Shown here: positions 29,301-36,395 of the stretch, one piece after another
Layout of the letters: each line of letters opens with the position of its first letter
How positions within the stretch are numbered: the stretch's first letter is position 1
Assembly (NCBI GenBank): GCA_028047635.1
Contig: JAOFXR010000024.1
Coordinates: 1 to 45,086, forward strand
Source of the DNA: Verrucomicrobiales bacterium
GTDB taxonomy: Bacteria > Verrucomicrobiota > Verrucomicrobiia > Verrucomicrobiales > DEV007
Reading direction: 5' to 3'
Length of the DNA: 45,086 nt
Translations under genes and position numbers: made by a program
Notes under the pieces: model-generated
What the model was told of the DNA's origin: nothing
Database searches by the model: none
Seen by the model: the letters and a program-made list of their open reading frames with translations, nothing else

Positions 29301-29439
29301 ACTCACCGATGAAGACTCGCCTTCGGGGGCGCTTCGTAGACTTCGACGCGATATTAGTGCGATGAAGGCTCAAATGAGTATCACCCCGGAAGAGGAATTG
29401 GCCGTCGACACAGAGTTGGGAATCGCCCCTGCCGAATAA
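26302..29439 (+). CDS. Giant secreted tetratricopeptide-repeat protein of the ExbB/ExbD operon
   Basis: 1045 residues. The signal peptide is clear (KQSLFLLPVAGLLALSSVSVKA, cleavage before QEED). The rest is almost entirely helical, with TPR-like repeats along the length: VEALYQKAVELNMSGNSADA; FCEAQLGNHEEALKLYDEYL; SLVLGKMREAAEQYEEFLKA; PAYMNLAYLHIKNKEWKDAL; GFLLGTVYDELDDPVQANNA. This architecture recalls the YbgF/CpoB co-operator of the Tol system, but it is several times larger. It probably is a periplasmic scaffold or partner for the ExbB/ExbD motor. It has no cysteine-rich, enzymatic or TonB-like region. The next gene follows after 38 bases. Confidence 0.88.
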   Translation: MKYWLKQSLFLLPVAGLLALSSVSVKAQEEDVTVEALYQKAVELNMSGNSADASKTFERLFELSGGYETLFEDFGGKAGGLLFDYGMTLLPQARWEDAKAVFTISVNAAEWAERVDSPIKSKNPRETLAKFQLGFCEAQLGNHEEALKLYDEYLAANPAAEELGQVRNSYKLRYGGSLMKLGRLDEGIAAIQELFDNREEWKVTPQFLMQGVLELGLVWVDRANAAGSDEVEFEKVAQRAHSFLDKNGSLVDLGPLDSYRFGFVDRLRKLGFESTKAGLYALALRYFAYVPTIQDVRDDVNLGLTRLPVGAGIPSQYQNILNQLDEREKAPLHPDAETLRLIATCYERMGSLIGPRAIYWHLSEDFPDVDPALHSEILHEASRLSSMLGDYPAAQYFGEKFMASSADDSPLKNNVSTFMLQSLFTSGQYDQVKSISERVRDRYEAGDAQRELADSLYPLALYSTTMHEDAVAPFAEYVKSYPDGGNREIVMYHRASNSLVLGKMREAAEQYEEFLKAFPESERFLDAGLADLAVARFNLEDYPASIGAVDRIIAEKPDSNQLGRTLNIKGDALLIMAGQLAKEVKEEQEPELKKNALEAYVAAEDAGEAAIGRDSDRADAYKSGVAESLWKSADLYYQNEEPEKGIAQFDHFFPTYAGANWYWEAQISVFSLEPLEAAGRGEEALLQVEKMILLLGDMPPEQQDITLLRQAIGSYSEASVRIRELEETLARLDKFPGMDLANQALLTWLKIQKVIVLQESRAKMKNDTPEYAAVEAQIGEVFEELRLFDKRKLSEFALQQVGLHFSKGDNPFLAVSYFEELLARTNPDADALKAPAEMALGEIEMRAADPAKVTSARERFKRVIKLGDKTYIAPAYMNLAYLHIKNKEWKDALAALDVINKDKNMFKQEKEKRAEAGFLLGTVYDELDDPVQANNAYLSVVSTYARYYDWVTQSWEKYIPNSIADFDKMSTATPEEQMAKRKRELALYKLTKKFLFQWQKLTDEDSPSGALRRLRRDISAMKAQMSITPEEELAVDTELGIAPAE

Positions 29440-29477
29440 AAGACGCGCACTGCCAACCAAACGATAAAAAGACAATC

Positions 29478-30530
29478 ATGAAACGTTTTACTACTAGTTT
29501 TACCCTCGTCATCGCTGCGTTATCGAGCACTGCTTTCGGTCAGGTGAAAGAGACCGCCGCTTTTCTTTCTCTCGCCTCAGGTGGAAATCCTCAAGGCTAT
29601 GTTCAGGGAGCGAATGCTCAGGGGATCATTTTCGCGACCGCTCAAGGAGGTCAGGGGCAACTTCTAGCCTACTCGAAAATTAAGGGAGAAGGGCTCGACA
29701 AATTGATCCGCTTCGAAGACCGGGTGGAGGCGTTAGGCGAGCCCCGTGCTCTTTTCGCGTCGGGCGACTACGCCGAAGCAGCGACTGCTTTCGGAGACGT
29801 CGCCAGAAATTACGCGATTATTCTCTCGGTTCCGCAGAGTTTTGCTGCAGAGGCCGTTTTTTATCAGATGGAGTCATTGAAGCGCGCGGGGAATTACGCC
29901 GCTTTAGCTCAGCTCGTTGGTGCTCCCGTTTCGAAGGTCGTGGAAACCAATCTGGGTGAGCGCTATCAGAAGCTCCACGAGTTTCAGAAGCTCTGGGCAA
30001 AGCTGGGAGCAAAAGATATGGAGGGGCTCAAGACTGCGATCGCCACCTACGAGAATCCTGTAGTGGGCGATGCCAAGCTTCTCTCGACCCCCAATTTCAA
30101 GAAGCGTCCGCCGAATGAGTTGGCCCAGTTGGCTTATCTTCGCGCAAAGGTTTATGATGCGGGTGGCGACTCGGCAAAGGCGTTGGAAGATTACTATCGT
30201 GCTTTCACTCTCGCCGCTGGGAACGACGACCTCGTCGCTAAGCTTGCGATGGGAGCTGCCATGGTCAGTCACAAAAAAGACCCCAAGTTTTCCCCAGACG
30301 ACGCCAGATTGGTGAGTCAGTTGCAGGGCTTGGCGTACCTTTATTCGAAGCGCTTTGGTAAAGATACCATGCCCAAAGAGTTTCAAGAGTTTGCGGTGCG
30401 TCCACCTATGGTGAAGATGGCACCGGCAGAGGAGGCTGCTCCTGAGGCGGCCCCGGCGGAAGGTGAAGCGCCGACTCCGGTGAAAGCGGATACGCCTCCC
30501 GCAGATGCGAAAGCAAAAGGGAAGAAGTAG
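29478..30530 (+). CDS. Secreted TPR-like protein, last gene of the ExbB/ExbD operon
   Basis: 350 residues. Signal peptide MKRFTTSFTLVIAALSSTAFG. The first 60 mature residues are a beta-type segment (NPQGYVQGANAQGIIFATAQ; QLLAYSKIKGEGLDKLIRFE), then TPR-like helices (FASGDYAEAATAFGDVARNY; ELAQLAYLRAKVYDAGGDSA; ALEDYYRAFTLAAGNDDLV) up to about residue 300. The tail is a low-complexity Ala/Pro/Glu/Lys stretch ending in KAKGKK, likely unstructured and envelope-spanning or wall-binding. It is 38 bases after the giant TPR gene and is the last gene of the motor operon. Function inferred only from context. Confidence 0.82.
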   Translation: MKRFTTSFTLVIAALSSTAFGQVKETAAFLSLASGGNPQGYVQGANAQGIIFATAQGGQGQLLAYSKIKGEGLDKLIRFEDRVEALGEPRALFASGDYAEAATAFGDVARNYAIILSVPQSFAAEAVFYQMESLKRAGNYAALAQLVGAPVSKVVETNLGERYQKLHEFQKLWAKLGAKDMEGLKTAIATYENPVVGDAKLLSTPNFKKRPPNELAQLAYLRAKVYDAGGDSAKALEDYYRAFTLAAGNDDLVAKLAMGAAMVSHKKDPKFSPDDARLVSQLQGLAYLYSKRFGKDTMPKEFQEFAVRPPMVKMAPAEEAAPEAAPAEGEAPTPVKADTPPADAKAKGKK

Positions 30531-30547
30531 GACCTGTCAGCGGGGCG

Positions 30548-30683
30548 GCTACAGCGCTCGCGCGTATTCTGTAGGTGAAGGCCGCGACTTCGCTCTTCGA
30601 ACGTTCGTATCTCCCAGGGCATCCGTCCGAGTCCGCGGGCTCAGCTACAGCGCTCGCGCGCAGAAGGCCGTGATTTCGCTCTT
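30548..30683 (+). repeat. Partial duplication within the copy-2 repeat locus
   Basis: A 17-bp block (GCTACAGCGCTCGCGCG) is exact at 30548-30564 and 30644-30660. A 21-bp block beginning GAAGGCCG is at 30577-30597 and 30663-30683 (19 of 21 identical). The two blocks are 12 bases apart in the first unit and two in the second, so about one and a half units of the repeat stand here. Confidence 0.85.
30569..30642 (+). repeat. Dispersed intergenic repeat, copy 2 (after the TPR operon)
   Basis: Matches the minus strand of 22096-22169 at 59 of 74 positions without gaps. In this copy the unit is bounded by near-perfect inverted ends, CTGTAGGTGA (30569-30578) and TCAGCTACAG (30641-30650), 9 of 10 complementary, and contains a perfect 10-bp palindrome CGAACGTTCG (30598-30607). 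It starts 39 bases after the stop of the last motor-operon gene. Confidence 0.85.
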
Positions 30684-30716
30684 TTCAAGATAGCGATCCG
30701 TGCCTGGCGAACGGGA

Positions 30717-31304
30717 TTACCACTCGCTCATTTGGGTCTTTACCTTCTCGCGATTGAACCAAACGAGTAGAAAAATGGGCAGTGCAACGAGCCAGAGAAA
30801 GCCAAATGCCATGCCGAACCACAGTACGTATTTGGTGATGTCTGCTGTCATTTCAGTTTCGGCGCCACCAATGCCGCCTGCCGAAAACATGATCTCCATC
30901 TGCATTTTTTGAACGGCCATGGATTTGAACATAATGAAACCGCCTCCCAATATTTTCAAAACTGCCCAGGCTTTAAGTACGAGGGAGGACGCTGTCTTCC
31001 TCTTCAAAACCATAATTCCACCTACGAGTAAAATTACGCCGAGGACGAGTGCGACACCGCCGCCGAGATAGGCATTGGCCTCTAATTGGGCGAGGAAGTC
31101 GTCGACTTGTGCCTGGTCCGCTCCCTGCTCAACAAAGGGCTCCATGGAGCCTTTTGTCATCGCGGCGGAAAAGGGGGCGATGCCCGCTTGAAGTAGTCCG
31201 CCGATCCCAAAAATGATGGAGATAATTCCGAGAGTGGTTGGCCATTTGCTGCCGGGAGCTTGAACGGTTCCGCCTTGAATGGGCGGTGGTGATTGAGATT
31301 CCAT
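30717..31304 (-). CDS. Four-helix membrane protein of unknown function
   Basis: 195 residues. A Pro/Gln-rich cytoplasmic N-terminus (MESQSPPPIQGGTVQAPG) is followed by four hydrophobic helices: about 24-45 (LGIISIIFGIGGLLQAGIAP), 79-99 (YLGGGVALVLGVILLVGGIM), 108-125 and 160-182 (YVLWFGMAFGFLWLVALPIF). Between helices 1 and 2 lies an acidic stretch (MEPFVEQGADQAQVDDFLAQ), and after helix 3 a Met-rich segment (VQKMQMEIMFSAGG). This layout is common in small Verrucomicrobia/Planctomycetes membrane proteins without assigned role. Its start is divergent from the WbuC-like gene, and it is convergent with the TPR operon, with the dispersed repeat between. Confidence 0.75.
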   Translation of the reverse strand: MESQSPPPIQGGTVQAPGSKWPTTLGIISIIFGIGGLLQAGIAPFSAAMTKGSMEPFVEQGADQAQVDDFLAQLEANAYLGGGVALVLGVILLVGGIMVLKRKTASSLVLKAWAVLKILGGGFIMFKSMAVQKMQMEIMFSAGGIGGAETEMTADITKYVLWFGMAFGFLWLVALPIFLLVWFNREKVKTQMSEW

Positions 31305-31400
31305 TGCAGTAGAATAGCCCTTGGTCCGTCAATTCGTCAACTAATCCTGAAAGGGATCAATGCGGCAATAGATATCAACTCACTATCTCTTTTGATTAGA

Positions 31401-31904
31401 ATGAAACAGGCATTGGACAACCCTACCGGAGATGTATTTTTCCTATCGAAGCAACAAATCGAAGAGGGTATCCTCGCTTCGCGCGAAAGCTCAAGGCGAA
31501 GAATGTTGATGCCAATTCATCGTGATCAGGAATCATTGGTGCAGCGTATGCTTAATTTTTTTCAGGAGGATACCTACGTCCGCCCCCATCTGCATCCTCG
31601 GGAGGGGGCTTCTGAAACGATTCATGTGGTCGCGGGGAGCCTTGCTTTTTTTATTTTTGAGGAGGAAGGCGAAATTTCCGAGTCATACCGTCTTGGTCCG
31701 GGAGACTTGATCGATATTGAAGCGAAAGTCTGGCACGGCTTAGTCGTTCTCGAGCCTGATACGGTGGTGCTGGAGATCAAACGAGGTCCCTTCGATCCTT
31801 CCGATCGAGTTCCTGCAGATTGGGCACCAGAGGAAGGCGGTAACGGCTCAGGGGATTACCTCGGCGCTTTGCGATGCCAATTGGATCAAGCGGACGGGGC
31901 GTAA
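31401..31904 (+). CDS. WbuC-family cupin metalloprotein
   Basis: 167 residues from the ATG at 31401; the frame is open to 31293, but the extra 36 residues overlap the divergent gene and are not family-like. The protein has the WbuC pattern: an Arg-rich segment before LNFF (SRRRMLMPIHRDQESLVQRM), YVRPHLHP with the metal-binding His pair, GASETIHVVAGSLAFFIFEE (cupin motif 1), AKVWHGLVVLEPDTVVLEIK (motif 2), and the conserved end GPFDPSDR ... DWAPEEGG. WbuC proteins are usually found in O-antigen clusters and their reaction is not established. Here there is no O-antigen cluster, though the Kdo transferase gene is about 2.4 kb away. Confidence 0.8.
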   Translation: MKQALDNPTGDVFFLSKQQIEEGILASRESSRRRMLMPIHRDQESLVQRMLNFFQEDTYVRPHLHPREGASETIHVVAGSLAFFIFEEEGEISESYRLGPGDLIDIEAKVWHGLVVLEPDTVVLEIKRGPFDPSDRVPADWAPEEGGNGSGDYLGALRCQLDQADGA

Positions 31905-31905
31905 T

Positions 31906-32625
31906 TCATCCAACCTCACTTGCTTTCTGGAGGCCGGAGGGAACAAAGATGTGTTTGGTCCAGACCTTGTCTTTTATCTTTTCGGGGACGGCCAGTTCGA
32001 AAACAAAAATGGAAATGAAAAGCAGGCAAATCGATGTGACTGCCTGAAAAAGGAAAATTTTAAGTCCCTTCAGAAAGCTGCATCCGTAAATGGCCGAGGT
32101 AAAAAGAGAGGCGAACCCTGTCGCGGAGATCATCCCAAGTATCAAAACGCTGTTACCTTCTCCTACCCGGCTGTTTAAAAACAGATACATGACGATGAAA
32201 ATCCCTGCGACAATCCAGCTGCCTATAAAGGCAAAGCTGGCGCTTAGCGGATTCCACTGGCCGGCGATCAACCATCCGGCGACCCAGAATCCTGCGCACA
32301 TAAAAATACCCGCGATTAGGAACAATTTCACGAGCATCGCCTGGCGTTTTTTTGGCCAAAGCTGCTCCCCTGCATAGCTATTGTGAATGAGCGAGGAGAG
32401 AATCAAACGCTGACGTGTCTTGTAGGAAAGTTTTTCTGCCGGAACGTCATTAAAAGAACGGGTGATGGGATCTTTCCAGCTAACTAGTTTTGATTGAAAG
32501 TTAAACCGCACCGGCTCTCCTGTCAGTTCGGTGCCGGAGTTGAGTTCCCATTTCGCGGCCAACGCATTCGCATGCAGGGACATGAAAACAAGTATCGCGA
32601 GGGTCTGTAACTTTAGTCTCCCCAT
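31906..32625 (-). CDS. SHD1-like membrane protein coupled to gpsA
   Basis: 239 residues. Signal peptide (LQTLAILVFMSLHANALAAK), then a short SHD1-like beta segment (WELNSGTELTGEPVRFNFQS; LVSWKDPITRSFNDVPAEKL) and four membrane helices from about residue 95 to 215 (LVKLFLIAGIFMCAGFWVAG; FAFIGSWIVAGIFIVMYLFL; SVLILGMISATGFASLFTSA; VTSICLLFISIFVFELAV). The ATG follows the gpsA stop codon directly (TAAATG), so translation is coupled to gpsA. The function is unknown; the same SHD1-plus-membrane layout may sense or bind something outside the cytoplasm. Its stop codon lies two bases from that of the convergent WbuC-like gene. Confidence 0.78.
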   Translation of the reverse strand: MGRLKLQTLAILVFMSLHANALAAKWELNSGTELTGEPVRFNFQSKLVSWKDPITRSFNDVPAEKLSYKTRQRLILSSLIHNSYAGEQLWPKKRQAMLVKLFLIAGIFMCAGFWVAGWLIAGQWNPLSASFAFIGSWIVAGIFIVMYLFLNSRVGEGNSVLILGMISATGFASLFTSAIYGCSFLKGLKIFLFQAVTSICLLFISIFVFELAVPEKIKDKVWTKHIFVPSGLQKASEVG

Positions 32626-33624
32626 TTAATCGATTTCAGATCGGGGATCACGATTCAGGAGTTCATGGAGTGCTTCGGAGGTCGGCTTATTCTCATAAAG
32701 CACGGCATACGCTTGATCAATGATGGGAGTGCGAACTCCTAGTTTCCTCGCAAGGTGGTAAGCGTTTTTCGCGTTGGGAACGCCTTCGGCTACCTGATTC
32801 ATGGCATCAATTGCCGCTTCGAGAGTCATTCCGGATCCTAACATTCGTCCGACTCGATTGTTGCGGCTGTGCTCGCTGTAACATGTCACAATGAGGTCGC
32901 CGACGCCACTCAATCCGCGGAAAGTGCTCTCCCTCGCTCCCATCGCAGTTCCGAGGCGAGTCATCTCAGCAAGACCTCTGGTGACCATTGCTGCCTTGGC
33001 ATTGTCTCCCAGGCCAAGGCCGTCAATGGCTCCTGCGGCAATCGCAAAAATGTTCTTTAAAACACCGCCGATCTCAATCCCGATGACATCGTCGGTGGTG
33101 TAGGTGCGGAACCAGGGGAGCGTAAAAACGTCTTGCACTACCGCACCCACTTCCGGGTCACTCGTTCCGATCGTGGCAAGGGTAGCCATTTTGTTTGCGA
33201 CTTCTTCGGCATGACTCGGTCCTGATAGAACCGCCATGGGATTGTCGGGGAACATTTCAGCAATCAGTTCATGCATCAGCTTTCCCTCTTTTGGGTCGAT
33301 ACCTTTGGTGCAGTTCAGCAGCAAGGTTGATGGGGGGATTCCGGCCTCTTTGACCTGGGTAAGGACAATGCCTGCGACCTGTGAGGGAACGACGACGAGA
33401 ATGAGTGGTTTCCCTACGACATCCTTCATATCAGTCGAGGAGGTGATCCTCTCTGATAGCTTTATATCAGGAAGATATTTGGAGTTCCGGTGCTGCAGAT
33501 TGATGTCATCGGTGACAGCTGCTTCGTTTCCGTAAAGTGTTACATCGATGCCCCGATCGGCCAGTGCGATAGATAATCCGGTTCCCCAACTTCCTGCTCC
33601 AAGTACTGCTGCTTCCCTGATCAT
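32626..33624 (-). CDS. gpsA: Glycerol-3-phosphate dehydrogenase (NAD(P)+)
   Basis: 332 residues, usual length. It reduces dihydroxyacetone phosphate to sn-glycerol-3-phosphate for phospholipid synthesis. The N-terminal nucleotide-binding motif is AVLGAGSWGTGLSIALADRG; further signatures are LLNCTKGIDP, AVLSGPSHAEEVAN, the catalytic Lys in GGVLKNIFAIAAGAIDGLGL, NAKAAMVTRGLAEM and FRGLSGVGDLIVTCYSEHSR. It lies 12 bases after plsY on the same strand, so glycerol-3-phosphate production and its first acylation are encoded together. The last gene of the run begins directly at its stop codon. No Shine-Dalgarno motif is visible beyond a weak AGAGAA. Confidence 0.96.
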   Translation of the reverse strand: MIREAAVLGAGSWGTGLSIALADRGIDVTLYGNEAAVTDDINLQHRNSKYLPDIKLSERITSSTDMKDVVGKPLILVVVPSQVAGIVLTQVKEAGIPPSTLLLNCTKGIDPKEGKLMHELIAEMFPDNPMAVLSGPSHAEEVANKMATLATIGTSDPEVGAVVQDVFTLPWFRTYTTDDVIGIEIGGVLKNIFAIAAGAIDGLGLGDNAKAAMVTRGLAEMTRLGTAMGARESTFRGLSGVGDLIVTCYSEHSRNNRVGRMLGSGMTLEAAIDAMNQVAEGVPNAKNAYHLARKLGVRTPIIDQAYAVLYENKPTSEALHELLNRDPRSEID

Positions 33625-33636
33625 ATTTCTCTTAAT

Positions 33637-34266
33637 TTACGAAGGTTTTTGACTGCCGACCTTAAGCTCCTCCCCGCGGCGAAGACGTCCAATGTTGCTC
33701 CTGTGTTTCCATATTGCGAGAACACAAACAAACAGTCCCAGTCCTAAAATAACAAAATCCAGATGGTGTTGGATGAGTCCCCTGATGACGATCACGGTAG
33801 GGATTGTGAGCGCAGCAGCGATGGAAGCGAGGGAAACATAGCGCGAAACCTTGACGGTGATAATCCACACCAGAAGCGCCGATATCATCGCGAAGGGCAT
33901 GATGGGGAGCGCTGCACCGAGCGTCGTTGCGATGCCTTTTCCACCTTTGAATCCGAGCCAAAAAGTATAGTTGTGACCGAGGATCGTTGCAATCGTAGTC
34001 ACCACATGGACAAGCGAATTGTCCGAGACTGCTTGAGAGACCACGACGGGAAAGAGTCCTTTGAGAACGTCAAATAGGAAGACGGTAACGCCGATGGGCT
34101 TTCCGAGAGTCCGGGAGACATTCGTGGCACCGATGTTTCCGCTTCCGTGCTCTCGAATATCGATTCCCTTCATTTTCCCCGCAAGGTAGCCGAAGGGAGT
34201 GGCCCCTGCGAGGTAGGCACCGAGAAACAGCCACCAGTATTGAGATATTTCGGAAATAATGGGCAT
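33637..34266 (-). CDS. plsY: Glycerol-3-phosphate acyltransferase PlsY
   Basis: 209 residues from the ATG at 34266. The frame is open to 34515, but those 83 residues overlap waaA and are charged and soluble, unlike PlsY, so I reject that start. PlsY transfers the acyl group from acyl-phosphate to glycerol-3-phosphate in the inner membrane. Visible are ATPFGYLAGKMKGIDIREHG, the phosphate-binding loop SGNIGATNVSRTLGK, a central helix VTVFLFDVLKGLFPVV, GHNYTFWLGFKGGKGIATTL and five to seven membrane helices. It follows waaA by 34 bases and precedes gpsA by 12 bases. Confidence 0.94.
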   Translation of the reverse strand: MPIISEISQYWWLFLGAYLAGATPFGYLAGKMKGIDIREHGSGNIGATNVSRTLGKPIGVTVFLFDVLKGLFPVVVSQAVSDNSLVHVVTTIATILGHNYTFWLGFKGGKGIATTLGAALPIMPFAMISALLVWIITVKVSRYVSLASIAAALTIPTVIVIRGLIQHHLDFVILGLGLFVCVLAIWKHRSNIGRLRRGEELKVGSQKPS

Positions 34267-34300
34267 TGCAGAAGCGCAGTGAAAGGGGGCACACGCGGCT

Positions 34301-35665
34301 TCACGTTGAAGGGTTTGCGCGGTCGTGTCCAGTAGCAGATTCTTCAAACTCAAGGATGAAGGTTGCGTTTTCTTTGGTCGCCCCTCGGTGAAGTCCCATT
34401 GCTTCGATGCCTCGCTCTGCCATCGTCTTTCCGGATTCAGGAGAGTTAAAGAGTTCGGAAAGAGCGGTGAGAAGTTCCCCGCGTCCCTGAACTTGCTTAA
34501 TTCCTTCGATCGCAAGCAGGTCGTTGATCACGTTAGTGAAGTTTTCCATACTGGGGCCTACCACGGTAGGCTTGCCGGCAAGCACTGGCTCAACCGGGTT
34601 CTGACCACCACGACCCAGAAAACTTTTTCCGATGACGACTACTTCAGCGAGGTGATACCAGCTTCTCAGTTCTCCCGTGGTATTGGCGATCCAAACCGGC
34701 ATAGAATCTTCCGGCATTGATTCGTCAGCTTGCTCTTTGCTAGTGTGTTTGAGGACCGGTGCAAAACCTGAGGCGCGCAGATCATTGGCTATTTCTTCGC
34801 CTCGCTCCGCATGACGGGGAACGATGATTAAGGCGAAATTCGAAATCTTGCTCTGGAGTTCACGAGCGATCTCCGCGATATACTTTTCTTCGCCTGGGTG
34901 GGTGCTTCCGGCAAGTAGTACTCGTGCATTCTCGGGGAAGCCTTCTGCGTAAAGCCATTTCTGAAGTCCCACTTTTTGCACCTCGTTCGTACCCGAAACG
35001 TCGAGGTCATCGAATTTGATGCTTCCGGTCACCGTGATTCGATTCTCCGGAATTCCGAGTGCCGCCCATCTTGGTTCGTCTGCCCGATAAGGAACGGTAG
35101 CTCCGTTGACGAGAGAGAATACGGGGTGAATTACGCTTTGAAACTTCAGATAGCGTTTCTCCGATCGGGGAGAGAGGCGGGCATTGATGAGTAGGACAGG
35201 GACTCGTTTTCTCGAGAGTTGCCTGACCAGATTCGGCCAAATCTCGGCTTCGACGAGGACGAGTTTGAGCGGATCAATTTTTTGAATGACCCGCGAAGTA
35301 ATGAACGGGAGGTCGACGGGATTATGAATCACCGTCAGGCTGGGGGACTCTTTTTTGACGGCAAGGTCAAATCCCGTTGTTGTAGTGGTGCTCAGGACGA
35401 CGGGTTGAGTGGGTGAAAGAGCCTGGAGTTCTTCAATGATTTTGAAAGCGATAAAGGCTTCCCCCACACTGACTGCGTGGATCCAGATCGGTCGTGCTCC
35501 CTGCCATTTTTCCAGCGTCTCCTTGCGAAAGATGCCAAAGCGCTGTTTGAAGTTTCGCGCGAGGCCTCCTCTACGGATACCTTTGATGAGAAAGGATGGC
35601 AGACCGAGGGCCAGTACCGGAGGCAGAAGCAGGTTGTAGATCAGGTAGACGAGCGCACGAGGCAT
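34301..35665 (-). CDS. waaA: 3-deoxy-D-manno-octulosonic acid (Kdo) transferase
   Basis: 454 residues, usual length for WaaA/KdtA, which adds Kdo to lipid A on the cytoplasmic face of the inner membrane. The N-terminal helix (VYLIYNLLLPPVLALGLPSF) is the membrane anchor. Characteristic segments are the acceptor-domain IWIHAVSVGEAFIAFKIIEE, VVLSTTTTTGFDLA, LVEAEIWPNLVRQLS, VPVLLINARLSPRSEKRY, VTGSIKFDDL, LLAGSTHPGEEKYI and the nucleotide-sugar end FLGRGGQNPVEPVLAGKPTV. This gene shows that the host has an outer membrane with LPS. It lies 12 bases downstream of rsmD and 34 bases before plsY. Confidence 0.95.
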   Translation of the reverse strand: MPRALVYLIYNLLLPPVLALGLPSFLIKGIRRGGLARNFKQRFGIFRKETLEKWQGARPIWIHAVSVGEAFIAFKIIEELQALSPTQPVVLSTTTTTGFDLAVKKESPSLTVIHNPVDLPFITSRVIQKIDPLKLVLVEAEIWPNLVRQLSRKRVPVLLINARLSPRSEKRYLKFQSVIHPVFSLVNGATVPYRADEPRWAALGIPENRITVTGSIKFDDLDVSGTNEVQKVGLQKWLYAEGFPENARVLLAGSTHPGEEKYIAEIARELQSKISNFALIIVPRHAERGEEIANDLRASGFAPVLKHTSKEQADESMPEDSMPVWIANTTGELRSWYHLAEVVVIGKSFLGRGGQNPVEPVLAGKPTVVGPSMENFTNVINDLLAIEGIKQVQGRGELLTALSELFNSPESGKTMAERGIEAMGLHRGATKENATFILEFEESATGHDRANPST

Positions 35666-35677
35666 GGTTTCAGAGGT

Positions 35678-36232
35678 TCAATTAGCAGCGCTGAGGAAGA
35701 AGACCTTTGTTTTCCCGTAACGTTTTTCCCTTATCACTTCCCAAAGGGTTAAATCGGGACGTTCTGCTCTTGCGAGGGTTTCCAAAACCATGATCCCGGA
35801 GTCTGAGAGGCTGCTGCAGAGCGATTCGGACGTAACTACCGCTTCTACCATTGCGGCAGAGATCTCGTCTCTGGCGTAGGGCGGATCGGCGAAGATGAGG
35901 TCGAACTCACCGCTGGCCCGGCTGGAGATAAAGGAGCGGACATCGCTGCCACGGGTCGTCCCTCCCGTGAGCTTTGCCTTTTCCAAATTCTGATTGATGA
36001 TCGTGCAGGCATCGCGCGCGGTGTCGACGAAGGTGGCCGATTTGGCTCCCCTGCTAAGAGCTTCGATGCCCAGCGATCCCGAACCGGCAAAGAGATCGAG
36101 AACGGCTGCGTCGATGACACGTTCTCCCAGCGACGAAAAAATGGACTCTCTTACCCGGTCTGTGGTGGGACGAGTCAGAGACTTGGGAACTTGAAGCGGG
36201 ATGCTTCCGGCTTTGCCTGCAATAATGCGCAT
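35678..36232 (-). CDS. rsmD: 16S rRNA (guanine966-N2)-methyltransferase RsmD
   Basis: 184 residues, usual length. The family signature at the N-terminus, MRIIAGKAGSIPLQVP then TRPTTDRVRESIFSSLG, is followed by the S-adenosylmethionine motif VLDLFAGSGSLGIEALSRGA and the catalytic DLIFADPPYARDE. The enzyme methylates G966 of 16S rRNA on the assembling 30S subunit. It is the first gene of the minus-strand run rsmD-waaA-plsY-gpsA and is 12 bases upstream of waaA. The 163-base gap to the divergent AsmA-like gene must hold promoters for both sides, but I see no clear boxes. Confidence 0.95.
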   Translation of the reverse strand: MRIIAGKAGSIPLQVPKSLTRPTTDRVRESIFSSLGERVIDAAVLDLFAGSGSLGIEALSRGAKSATFVDTARDACTIINQNLEKAKLTGGTTRGSDVRSFISSRASGEFDLIFADPPYARDEISAAMVEAVVTSESLCSSLSDSGIMVLETLARAERPDLTLWEVIREKRYGKTKVFFLSAAN

Positions 36233-36395
36233 GGAGGATTAAAGGAGTCGTGGCGACAAGGAGTGAGATTATTCCAAGGTTGGGACCTCTCCAAACGTTT
36301 AATCAGAGAAAGCGCACCGTTTTCCCAAACCGGGCATCATTTTGGATATGCTTGATCATCGGCTCCGAGGCGTTAGTTTCTTTCTGTAAATTACC

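Noticed and set aside
30548-30683. Direct repeats considered as a CRISPR-like array
   Set aside because: Only two unequal copies with spacers of different length, no leader and no cas gene; the dispersed-repeat explanation fits better.
34267-34515. In-frame N-terminal extension of plsY by 83 residues
   Set aside because: It overlaps waaA, which is full length with a proper end, and the extension is charged and soluble with no PlsY counterpart. The ATG at 34266 begins directly before the first membrane helix.
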